NCBI GenBank assembly: GCA_024640185.1
Contig: JAHEFN010000186.1
Coordinates: 1 to 5,303, forward strand
Direction: 5' to 3'
Origin: Gemmatimonadota bacterium
Lineage (GTDB): Bacteria; Gemmatimonadota; Gemmatimonadetes; Gemmatimonadales; GWC2-71-9
DNA length: 5,303 bases
How positions within the stretch are numbered: the stretch's first letter is position 1; each line of letters begins with the position of its first letter. Positions 1-5,303 of the stretch are shown here, one piece after another. The notes under the pieces are model-generated. The model was given only the letters and a program-made list of their open reading frames with translations, did no database searches and was not told the DNA's origin. Both the position numbers and the translations under genes were made by a program.

Positions 1-1
1 G

Positions 2-1000
2 CGACCGCGCATGGTGCCGCGTTGGGAAGGCCTCGCCGTCGATGACGTGATCCGCGCGGTGCAGGAGGCCGGCGTGGTCGGTCTCGGCGGGGCGGCGTTC
101 CCCACCCACGTGAAGCTGAAGCCACCGGAGGGGATGGAGGTCCACACCCTGATCATCAACGGAGCCGAGTGTGAGCCCTACCTGACCTCGGATCACCGCA
201 CGATGGCGGAGTATCCCGACCGGGTCCATTTCGGGATCCGCGTGATGATGCAGACCCTCGGCGTTGGCAAGGCGGTCGTTGGCATCGAGAAGAACAAGCC
301 GGATGCGATCGCCGCGATGCGCGCCGCGATCCCGGCCGACCTCGACATCGCCATCCTGCCGCTGGAGGTCAAGTACCCACAGGGGGCGGAGAAGATGATG
401 ATCCACGCCGTGACCGGCGTGGAGGTGCCCTCGGGCAAGCTGCCGGTCTCGGTGGGGGTCGTGGTCCAGAACGTCGGTTCGACGGCGGCCATCGCCGAGG
501 TGTTCGAGACCGGGCTGCCCCTGATCGAGCGCATCGTGACGGTCACCGGCCACGGCCTCCGCCGGCCGGCCAACCTGATCGTGCCGGTGGGCACCAAGTT
601 GCGGGACCTGCTGGCCTTCTGTGATGGCCTGACCGAAGACGCCACCGAGGTGATCGCCGGTGGCCCGATGATGGGTCTGGCCCAGGCGAACCTCGATGCC
701 CCGGTCACCAAGGGGACCAGCGGGATCGTCGTGCTGGCTCGTCACGAGACGCGGGGTGAGCAGGTCTATCCCTGCATCCACTGTGGCCGCTGTCTCGAGG
801 CCTGCCCGGTCTTCCTCAACCCCTCGCTGCTCGGCGATCTCGCTCGAGTGGGGCGCTACACCGAGATGGCGGAGGCGCACCTGGCCGACTGCATGCTCTG
901 TGGCTCCTGTTCGTTTGTCTGTCCATCGAGCATCCCCCTCTCCCAGCTGTTCCAGGTCGGCAAGAGTGCCCTGCGGCGGGCGAAGGCGGCGACCCCATGA
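2..1000 (+). CDS. rnfC: Rnf electron transport complex subunit RnfC (5' partial)
   Basis: This is the peripheral subunit of the Rnf complex. In the family it binds NAD(H) and FMN and passes electrons to or from the Fe-S clusters. The reading frame is open to the left edge, so the ATG at 11 is probably internal. By comparison with the family, roughly 100-120 N-terminal residues (the barrel-sandwich/biotinyl-like region) are missing. Numbering from the ATG at 11, residues 21-36 hold the glycine-rich GVVGLGGAAFPTHVKL nucleotide/FMN-binding stretch, followed by NGAECEPYLTSD at 50-61. Two ferredoxin-type motifs follow, each CxxCxxCxxxCP: Cys255/258/261/265 (bases 773-805) and Cys294/297/300/304 (bases 890-922). 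The protein ends about 25 residues after the second motif, without the long Ala/Lys-rich repeat tail of enterobacterial RnfC. The stop overlaps the rnfD start as ATGA. Absence of an nqrF-like gene downstream and presence of both clusters separate it from NqrA. Confidence 0.96.
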   Translation, partial: RPRMVPRWEGLAVDDVIRAVQEAGVVGLGGAAFPTHVKLKPPEGMEVHTLIINGAECEPYLTSDHRTMAEYPDRVHFGIRVMMQTLGVGKAVVGIEKNKPDAIAAMRAAIPADLDIAILPLEVKYPQGAEKMMIHAVTGVEVPSGKLPVSVGVVVQNVGSTAAIAEVFETGLPLIERIVTVTGHGLRRPANLIVPVGTKLRDLLAFCDGLTEDATEVIAGGPMMGLAQANLDAPVTKGTSGIVVLARHETRGEQVYPCIHCGRCLEACPVFLNPSLLGDLARVGRYTEMAEAHLADCMLCGSCSFVCPSSIPLSQLFQVGKSALRRAKAATP

Positions 1001-1992
1001 GCCATCCCGGACTGCTCGTCACGGCGTCACCGCACCTCATCGGTCGCGACTCGACGCCGAAGATCATGTGGCACGTCGTGCTGAGCCTGCTGCCCGTCGT
1101 GGCGGTGTCGGGCTACTACTTCGGCGTGAGTGCCTTGCTGGTCATCCTCGCCGCCAGCCTCGGATGCCTGCTCACCGAGCGTCTGTTCGGCCGGGGCGAC
1201 ACGATCGGTGATGGTTCGGCGGTCATCACCGGGTTGTTGCTCGGGCTCTGCCTGCCGGCCGGCCTGCCGCTCTGGATGGCCCTGCTCGGGGGGATCTTCG
1301 CGGTCGGCGTTGGCAAGCTGGTCTTCGGGGGACTGGGGCAGAACGTCTTCAATCCCGCGCTGATCGGTCGCGCCTTCCTGCAGGCGGCCTTTCCGGTGGC
1401 CATCACCACCTGGCCGGCCCCGGGGCAGGGCTTCTGGAACCTGAGTGGTGATTCCTTTGCGCTGCCGTTCATGCAAGCGTCCACCGACGCGTTGACGGAG
1501 GCCACCCCGCTCGGCCTGCTCAAGTTCGAGGGGCAGCTGACGCCGGTTCGTGACCTGATGTTCGGGACGACCGCGGGATCGCTGGGAGAGACCGCGGCGG
1601 CGCTCATTCTGCTTGGTGGCGCGTACCTGGCCTGGCGCGGCTACCTCAACTGGCGCATCCCGATCAGCGTGATGCTCTCGACGGCGATCTGTGCGACGGT
1701 GATGCATGCTGTCAACGCCGACTACCCTGCCGCGCCCTTCATGTTGCTCTCTGGTGGCTTGATGCTCGGGGCCGTCTACATGGCCACCGACATGGTGACC
1801 TCGCCGGTCACCAACGCCGGCGCCTGGGTCTTCGGCGCCGGGATCGGGGTGTTGCTGGTGGTCATCCGGCTCTGGGGTGGCCTCCCCGAGGGCGTGATGT
1901 ATGCGATCCTCCTGATGAATGCGACGGTGCCGTTCATCAACCGCCTGACCCAGCCACGGGTCTTCGGGACCGGGAAGGGGGTCGGACGATGA
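997..1992 (+). CDS. rnfD: Rnf electron transport complex subunit RnfD
   Basis: This is an integral membrane subunit of Rnf, homologous to NqrB, and part of the ion-translocating core. At 331 residues it is typical in length. The sequence shows about nine to ten hydrophobic segments, a conserved GGLGQNVFNPALIGR stretch (residues 111-125), and YMATDMVTSPVT near residues 261-272, both hallmarks of the RnfD/NqrB family. The covalent FMN site is expected at Thr170 in DALTEATPLG (residues 164-173; Thr codon 1504-1506). The residue two before the threonine is Glu168, where the textbook (S/T)GAT motif has glycine. Covalent attachment would be made by the ApbE encoded downstream. The ATG lies in an ATGA overlap with the rnfC stop, with a modest AAGGCGG ribosome-binding match just upstream. 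The protein ends in an ATGA overlap with rnfG. Assignment to RnfD rather than NqrB rests on the RnfC neighbour and operon order. Confidence 0.96.
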   Translation: MSHPGLLVTASPHLIGRDSTPKIMWHVVLSLLPVVAVSGYYFGVSALLVILAASLGCLLTERLFGRGDTIGDGSAVITGLLLGLCLPAGLPLWMALLGGIFAVGVGKLVFGGLGQNVFNPALIGRAFLQAAFPVAITTWPAPGQGFWNLSGDSFALPFMQASTDALTEATPLGLLKFEGQLTPVRDLMFGTTAGSLGETAAALILLGGAYLAWRGYLNWRIPISVMLSTAICATVMHAVNADYPAAPFMLLSGGLMLGAVYMATDMVTSPVTNAGAWVFGAGIGVLLVVIRLWGGLPEGVMYAILLMNATVPFINRLTQPRVFGTGKGVGR

Positions 1993-2654
1993 CCACCCCG
2001 CACAGCCATGGCGCGCCTGCCACCCTCGACGCCGAACCGGCGGTGCCGTCGTGGCGTCTCTTGGCCACCCTGGGGCTGGCGGGGGCCTTGGCTGGGGGGA
2101 TGATCGTCACGGTCTACGGGATGACCCGACCGCGGATCGAGGCCCATCGAGCCGCCCTGGTGGAGAGTGCCATCCGCGAGGTCCTCAAGGCCCCGGCGCG
2201 GTGGGACACCCTCTACCTGGTTGACGGCGCCCTGACGCGGGAGGTGGCGGCGGGGACCGATGCACGACGGCTGGAACGGGCGTACTTCGGCTTCGACGAC
2301 GCCGGCGCCTTCGTTGGTGCCGCGGTCACCGCAGGCGAACCGGGATTCTCCGATGTGATCTCGCTCATCTACGGACTAGAGCCCACGACCGGGGCGCTGC
2401 TGGGCATGAAGGTCCTCGGGCACAAGGAGACCCCCGGGCTCGGTGACAAGATCGAGCAGCCGGCCTTCACCGGGCAATTCGACGGGCTGCTGACGCCGCT
2501 CGCTGGGGTGAAGGGTTCAACCGGAATGCCGAACGACGTCCAGACCATCACGGGGGCGACGATCTCCTCGCGCACGGTGATCAAGATCATCAACAATGCC
2601 ACGGAGCGATGGCAGCCGCTCCTGCAGGCGTACCTGCGGGGAGGGACCGAGTGA
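1989..2654 (+). CDS. rnfG: Rnf electron transport complex subunit RnfG
   Basis: This is a membrane-anchored flavoprotein subunit of Rnf, homologous to NqrC, whose bulk lies outside the cytoplasmic membrane and carries covalent FMN. It has 221 residues, close to the family norm. A short, His-containing cytoplasmic N-terminus is followed by one membrane helix at about residues 22-43 and then a soluble FMN-binding domain. The conserved GHKETPGLGDKI stretch is at 144-155. The flavinylation motif TGAT is at 188-191 within ITGATISS, so Thr191 (codon 2559-2561) is the predicted FMN ester site. The ATG sits in an ATGA overlap with rnfD and is preceded by a good purine-rich Shine-Dalgarno GAAGGGGG at 1975-1982. 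The downstream apbE supplies the matching flavin transferase. All expected residues are present and nothing suggests damage. Confidence 0.96.
   Translation: MTTPHSHGAPATLDAEPAVPSWRLLATLGLAGALAGGMIVTVYGMTRPRIEAHRAALVESAIREVLKAPARWDTLYLVDGALTREVAAGTDARRLERAYFGFDDAGAFVGAAVTAGEPGFSDVISLIYGLEPTTGALLGMKVLGHKETPGLGDKIEQPAFTGQFDGLLTPLAGVKGSTGMPNDVQTITGATISSRTVIKIINNATERWQPLLQAYLRGGTE
2638..2646 (+). promoter_or_regulatory. Ribosome binding site deciding the rnfE GTG start
   Basis: The sequence GGGGAGGGA lies within the last codons of rnfG, four bases before the GTG at 2651. It supports the GTG over the in-frame ATG at 2609, which would lie upstream of this site. The GTG overlaps the rnfG stop, consistent with coupled re-initiation. 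Confidence 0.75.
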
Positions 2655-3295
2655 GCGAACACCCTCCGGCGACCTTCGACGACTTCCTGCGTGGTGTGTG
2701 GCGCGAGAATCCGGTCGTGGTCCAGATGCTCGGGCTCTGCCCGGCCCTGGCCGTCACCAACAGCGTGGCCAACGGGCTGGCGATGTCGATGGCGACCACC
2801 TTCGTCCTGCTGGGCTCGAACCTGTTGGTGGCCTCGCTCAAGCGGGTGATCCCACATGAGGTCCGCATCACCTCCTACGTCTTGATCATCGCGACGTTCG
2901 TCACCATCGCCGACCTGCTGCTCGAGGCGACGGTGCCCAGCGTCCACAAGCAACTCGGACCGTTCGTGGCACTCATCGTGGTGAACTGCATGATCCTCGG
3001 CCGGGCCGAGGCCTTCGCCTCCCGGAACACCGTCTCCCGCTCCCTCCTCGATGCGCTGGGGACGGCGGCCGGGTTCACGGTGGTGCTGGTGCTGCTGAGT
3101 GCCGTCCGCGAGCTGCTCGGCGCAGGGAGCCTCCTCGGCGTTGACATCCTGGGCCCACAGTTCGAGCCGTGGGTGATCATGGTGTTGCCGCCCGGTGGCT
3201 TCCTGACCCTCGGCATCGGCATGCTGCTGATCGGCTGGCAGGCCGAGCGGCAACAGCGGCGTACGGCGGCAGCCAGAGCGATGGAGGCGGCATGA
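2651..3295 (+). CDS. rnfE: Rnf electron transport complex subunit RnfE (GTG start)
   Basis: This is an integral membrane subunit, homologous to NqrD, that pairs with RnfA in an inverted arrangement in the ion-translocating core. It has 214 residues with about six hydrophobic segments. Two family-conserved cysteines are visible: Cys30 in GLCPALAVTN and Cys113 in VVNCMILGRAEAFAS. With Cys26 and Cys112 of RnfA they are expected to hold the intramembrane iron-sulfur centre known from Rnf and Na+-NQR structures. The start is taken as GTG at 2651 because it makes a GTGA overlap with the rnfG stop, matches the other junctions, and follows GGGGAGGGA at 2638-2646. An in-frame ATG at 2609 would add 14 non-family residues from deep inside rnfG and is less likely. 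The C-terminus is a short charged tail (residues 197-214). It overlaps rnfA by ATGA. Confidence 0.95.
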   Translation: MSEHPPATFDDFLRGVWRENPVVVQMLGLCPALAVTNSVANGLAMSMATTFVLLGSNLLVASLKRVIPHEVRITSYVLIIATFVTIADLLLEATVPSVHKQLGPFVALIVVNCMILGRAEAFASRNTVSRSLLDALGTAAGFTVVLVLLSAVRELLGAGSLLGVDILGPQFEPWVIMVLPPGGFLTLGIGMLLIGWQAERQQRRTAAARAMEAA

Positions 3296-3867
3296 GCGAT
3301 CTCACCTGGATCCTGATCTCGGCCCTCCTGGTCAACAACTTCACACTGACCCTCTTCCTCGGTCTCTGTCCCTTCTTCGGCGTGACAGGGAAGGTCGAGA
3401 CCGCCGTCCGCCTCGGCGTGGCCAACATCGCCGTGATGATGATCACCGCGGTTGCCGTCTGGTTCCTCAATGCCTTCGTCCTGGTCGAGGCGCCGTACCT
3501 GCGGATCATCTCGTTCATCGTGGTGATCGCGTCGTTGGTGCAGATCACCGAGATGGCGATCAAGAAGATCAGCCCGGCGCTGTTCCGTGCCCTGGGGATC
3601 TACCTGCCATTGATCACCACCAACTGCGCCATTTTTGGATTGGCGATCTTTCAGACCAACCGCGGGTATGGCCTGCTGCAGGGATTGGCGTTCGCCCTTG
3701 GTGCCGGGCTGGGTCTGACGCTCGCGCTGGCCCTGATGGCTTCGATCCGTGAGCGCCTCGACCTCGCCGAGGTGCCGTCGCTGGCCAAGGGGTTCGGGAT
3801 CTCGTTGATCATCGCCTCGTGCCTGTCGTTGGCCTTCATGGGATTCGCCGGATTGGGGGCGGGCTGA
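3292..3867 (+). CDS. rnfA: Rnf electron transport complex subunit RnfA
   Basis: This is an integral membrane subunit, homologous to NqrE and distantly to RnfE, forming the inverted-repeat core of the complex. It has 191 residues, near the usual length (about 193 in E. coli RsxA), with six hydrophobic helices. The conserved N-terminal signature LLVNNFTLTLFLGLCPFFG is at residues 12-30. Cys26 in GLCPFFG and Cys112 in TTNCAIFG are the family iron-ligand cysteines that pair with Cys30 and Cys113 of RnfE. The start at ATG 3292 is chosen from the ATGA overlap with rnfE, the GGAGG at 3283-3287 and alignment to the family N-terminus. An in-frame ATG at 3169 would add about 41 residues translated from out-of-frame rnfE sequence. 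The stop TGA shares one base with the next ATG (TGATG). In many clostridial operons rnfB follows rnfA, but here a 47-codon gene does. Confidence 0.96.
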   Translation: MSDLTWILISALLVNNFTLTLFLGLCPFFGVTGKVETAVRLGVANIAVMMITAVAVWFLNAFVLVEAPYLRIISFIVVIASLVQITEMAIKKISPALFRALGIYLPLITTNCAIFGLAIFQTNRGYGLLQGLAFALGAGLGLTLALALMASIRERLDLAEVPSLAKGFGISLIIASCLSLAFMGFAGLGAG

Positions 3868-4010
3868 TGCCGGCATGGCTGGGGATCGTGGCGGTGGCAG
3901 CGCTGTTCGTGGTGTTCGCCGCGCTCAAACCACGGCATTGCACCGGCCATTGTGCCGGGTGTGGCAGTGCCTGTGACCATCACAGAGGGGAGCACCACGA
4001 TGCCGGATAG
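3867..4010 (+). CDS. Cys/His-rich single-pass membrane microprotein, possible Rnf iron-centre maturation factor
   Basis: This 47-residue protein is not assignable to a named family from sequence alone. Residues 3-20 form one hydrophobic helix with a short N-terminus. A basic KPRH boundary follows, and then the tail carries Cys25, Cys29, Cys32 and Cys36 (C-x3-C-x2-C-x3-C) plus six histidines (24, 28, 38, 39, 43, 44). The ATG overlaps the rnfA stop by one base (TGATG), and its last 11 bases overlap apbE, so it is firmly embedded in the operon. The shape resembles NqrM, the small four-cysteine membrane protein needed for iron-centre assembly in Na+-NQR and often encoded near apbE. It also resembles FeoB-associated Cys-rich membrane proteins. 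By inference it could deliver iron to the RnfA/RnfE site. Its cysteine spacing is not that of the RnfB cluster motif (CxxCxxxxC), so it is probably not an RnfB remnant. The gene is likely real; its role is unproven. Confidence 0.8.
   Translation: MPAWLGIVAVAALFVVFAALKPRHCTGHCAGCGSACDHHRGEHHDAG
3984..3992 (+). promoter_or_regulatory. Ribosome binding site deciding the apbE start
   Basis: AGAGGGGAG lies seven bases before the ATG at 4000 and inside the 3' coding part of the microprotein gene. It favours the 4000 start over the in-frame ATG at 3952, which lies upstream of this site and would put 16 extra residues ahead of the Tat-like leader. Confidence 0.75.
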
Positions 4011-4992
4011 GGAATCGAGGCGACGTGTGGATCGTCGGGAGTTCGTTGGGCTGGGGGTCGGCATCTTCGTGGTCGCCGCCCTGCCCGTGGCCATCCGGAG
4101 GCGGAGTGTCGTGGCGCGCCGCAGCCTGCCGCTGATGGGAACGCTTGCCGACCTGACCGTGGTGCACCGCGACGAGCGCACGGCGCAGGTGGCCCTCGAT
4201 GCCGCCTTCGCGGAGTTGCAGTGGGTCGAGCAGACGATGACCCGCTTCACCGCGAGCTCCGACGTGGGCCGCGTCAACGCCGGGGCACACCGGGACGGGG
4301 TGCGAGTCTCGACCGAGACCGGCGTCGTCCTCGAGCGAGGGCTCCGGTGGGCCGAGGCCAGCGATGGGCGGTTCGACCCGGCGATGGGGGCGGTGGTCGA
4401 GCTCTGGGATGTCGCCAACCGCCACCAGCCGCCGACCGGGCAGGCGCAGCAGGCGTTGGCCGCCCGCCGCTTCTGGCAGGCCGTCGACCTGGCAACGGGA
4501 GGCCAGGGAGCGGTGGTGCGTTTCACCGACCCGTCGGTCCGGCTCGACCTCGGGGGGATCGCGAAAGGCTACGCCGTCGATCGCGCGGTCGAGGTCCTGC
4601 GGGGCCTCGGTGTCGACCATGCCATCGTCAATGTCGGCGGAGATCTCTACGCCCTTGGCGAGCGGCCGGAGGGTGGAGCATGGCAGGTCGGGATTCGGTC
4701 GCCCCACGACGACGAGGGGCTCGCCACCACGCTGGTGGTCTCTGATCAGGCGGTCTGCACCTCGGGTGACTATGCCCAGTACTTCCGCTGGGGCGGCACC
4801 CGCTACCACCACCTGATGGACCCGGAGAGCGCCGCGCCCCGACGCGACCCCTATCACAGCCTCACCGTCCAGGCCGACCGCTGCATCGATGCCGATGCGG
4901 GGGCAACGGCGGCCTTTGGACTTGATCACCTCGCTGCGGCGCGGCTCATCCGCCCGCTGGCTCCCTCCGCCACGGTGCTGCCGCTGGCTTGA
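4000..4992 (+). CDS. apbE: FAD:protein FMN transferase ApbE, Tat-type leader
   Basis: ApbE transfers FMN from FAD to a threonine of target flavoproteins with Mg2+, here most likely RnfG and RnfD. It has 330 residues from the ATG at 4000. The N-terminus has a twin-arginine-like DRREFVGLG (11-19) and a hydrophobic stretch at about 16-31, suggesting Tat export or a membrane anchor. No lipobox cysteine is present, unlike many ApbE lipoproteins. Family motifs occur in order: MGT (46-48), RFTASSDVGRVN (82-93), SDGRFDPAMGAVVELWD (121-137), DLGGIAKGYAVD (183-194), IVNVGGDLYALG (209-220), CTSGDY (253-258), YHHLMDPES (269-277) and ADAGAT (298-303). Asp299 and Thr303 fit the D-x3-T metal/FAD site. The usual DPxTG is DPESA here. 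The gene overlaps the microprotein gene by 11 bases, and placement directly behind the rnf genes fits its role in flavinylating the complex. Confidence 0.95.
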   Translation: MPDRESRRRVDRREFVGLGVGIFVVAALPVAIRRRSVVARRSLPLMGTLADLTVVHRDERTAQVALDAAFAELQWVEQTMTRFTASSDVGRVNAGAHRDGVRVSTETGVVLERGLRWAEASDGRFDPAMGAVVELWDVANRHQPPTGQAQQALAARRFWQAVDLATGGQGAVVRFTDPSVRLDLGGIAKGYAVDRAVEVLRGLGVDHAIVNVGGDLYALGERPEGGAWQVGIRSPHDDEGLATTLVVSDQAVCTSGDYAQYFRWGGTRYHHLMDPESAAPRRDPYHSLTVQADRCIDADAGATAAFGLDHLAAARLIRPLAPSATVLPLA

Positions 4993-5017
4993 CACATTGC
5001 GCGCCGGGAGACCGGCC

Positions 5018-5025
5018 GAGGAGGT
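5018..5025 (+). promoter_or_regulatory. Strong Shine-Dalgarno for the last gene
   Basis: GAGGAGGT is a near-ideal ribosome-binding sequence, five bases before the ATG at 5031. It is the best argument that the incomplete reading frame at the right edge is a translated gene. Confidence 0.8.
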
Positions 5026-5030
5026 ACTCG

Positions 5031-5303
5031 ATGAAGAGCACGCGAACGTTCTGCTCGGCCTGCGATCGCCCGGTGCGGGTGATGATCTCGGAGGGGCCGG
5101 CTCACGGAGCCCACGCGACGATCCATGACGAGGAAGTGGTCTGCCTCGAGATCGGCAGCCAGTGCACCGGCCAGATGTGCCCAATCGGTGCCGCGGCGCC
5201 CGACGCGATGGTGGCACGGATCGTCAGGCATGGGCTACCGACGGATGGCCTCCGCACGGTCACGGCCCTCTGCCCCTCCTGTGGCGATGAGGCCGAAATG
5301 GTC
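5031..5303 (+). CDS. Cysteine-rich protein of unknown function, zinc-ribbon-like (3' partial)
   Basis: I do not recognise this gene. An open frame of 91 codons starts at ATG 5031, 38 bases after the apbE stop, and continues past the window edge. Visible residues include a CxxC pair at Cys8/Cys11 (FCSACDRPV) near the N-terminus. A middle group is Cys38, Cys45 and Cys50 (CLEIGSQCTGQMCPIGA), and a second CxxC pair is Cys81/Cys84 (LCPSCGDEAE). The two CxxC pairs look like knuckles of zinc ribbons or another metal site. No signal peptide or membrane helix is seen in this part. The short gap, same strand and lack of a terminator suggest it may be co-transcribed with apbE, but it could also be an unrelated next gene. 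The antisense and other-frame readings here look like GC-driven shadows. Function cannot be given from the fragment. Confidence 0.75.
   Translation, partial: MKSTRTFCSACDRPVRVMISEGPAHGAHATIHDEEVVCLEIGSQCTGQMCPIGAAAPDAMVARIVRHGLPTDGLRTVTALCPSCGDEAEMV

Noticed and set aside
2369..3253. Long minus-strand open frame opposite rnfG/rnfE
   Set aside because: The composition is dominated by Gln, His, Arg and Asp with no hydrophobic core or domain pattern, and it lies opposite two convincing conserved genes.
2875..3876. Long minus-strand open frame opposite rnfE/rnfA
   Set aside because: It has the same biased composition and runs across the rnfE-rnfA boundary. It is a shadow of strongly supported genes.
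3952..3999. Upstream in-frame ATG extending apbE by 16 residues
   Set aside because: No good ribosome-binding site precedes it, and it would bury the Tat-like leader behind unrelated residues. The ATG at 4000 has AGAGGGGAG at ideal distance.
3867..4010. Microprotein as a truncated RnfB remnant
   Set aside because: RnfB also begins with a helix and cysteines, but its cluster motif is CxxCxxxxC with a glycine-rich context. Here the spacing is x3, x2, x3 with many histidines and a clean coupled stop, so it looks like a complete small gene.
5003..5016. Small inverted repeat GCCGG-GAGA-CCGGC in the apbE downstream gap, considered as a terminator
   Set aside because: The stem is only five pairs with a GNRA-type loop and no T-run follows. 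It abuts a strong Shine-Dalgarno, so termination is unlikely. It could at most modulate translation of the next gene, and such short stems are common in GC-rich DNA.
3925..5217. 430-codon open frame on the minus strand opposite apbE
   Set aside because: It is Arg/Pro/His-rich, low in recognisable motifs, spans several real gene boundaries including the microprotein and the last gene, and is the expected mirror of GC-rich codon bias.
1..5303. Na+-NQR operon instead of Rnf
   Set aside because: The first gene has two CxxCxxCxxxCP clusters typical of RnfC and absent from NqrA, and no NqrF reductase follows the NqrE-like gene.

Overview
This GC-rich window carries the distal part of an Rnf electron-transport operon, all on the + strand. 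Rnf is a membrane complex that couples electron transfer between ferredoxin and NAD(H) to Na+ or H+ translocation. Reading order is rnfC (5' end cut off by the window edge), rnfD, rnfG, rnfE, rnfA, an unnamed 47-codon cysteine-rich membrane microprotein, apbE (FAD:protein FMN transferase), and the start of a second unnamed cysteine-rich protein that runs off the right edge. There is no non-coding stretch longer than 38 nt and no RNA gene, mobile element, CRISPR array or convincing terminator.

Layout: 2-1000 rnfC; 997-1992 rnfD; 1989-2654 rnfG; 2651-3295 rnfE (GTG start); 3292-3867 rnfA; 3867-4010 microprotein; 4000-4992 apbE; 5031-5303+ Cys-rich protein. The junctions from rnfC to rnfA are four consecutive 4-nt start/stop overlaps (ATGA, ATGA, GTGA, ATGA). 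These are followed by a 1-nt TGATG junction and an 11-nt overlap, so the genes are almost certainly translated from one polycistronic message with translational coupling.

How the genes work together: RnfC is the peripheral NAD(H)/FMN subunit with two [4Fe-4S] cluster motifs. RnfD and RnfG are membrane subunits that carry covalent FMN on a threonine. RnfE and RnfA are the paired, inverted membrane subunits whose four conserved cysteines hold an iron-sulfur centre inside the membrane. ApbE attaches the FMN groups. The microprotein resembles in shape (one membrane helix plus a four-cysteine tail) small iron-delivery factors such as NqrM of the related Na+-NQR complex. It is a candidate maturation factor for the RnfA/RnfE iron centre. 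rnfB, the ferredoxin-like subunit, is not in the window and probably lies just upstream of rnfC (order B-C-D-G-E-A).

Organism: high GC, a short RnfC tail without the long repeats of enterobacterial RnfC, C-D-G-E-A order and a Tat-type ApbE leader suggest a high-GC, non-proteobacterial, probably Gram-negative bacterium. Something like Gemmatimonadota is possible, but that is a low-confidence guess from gene style alone.
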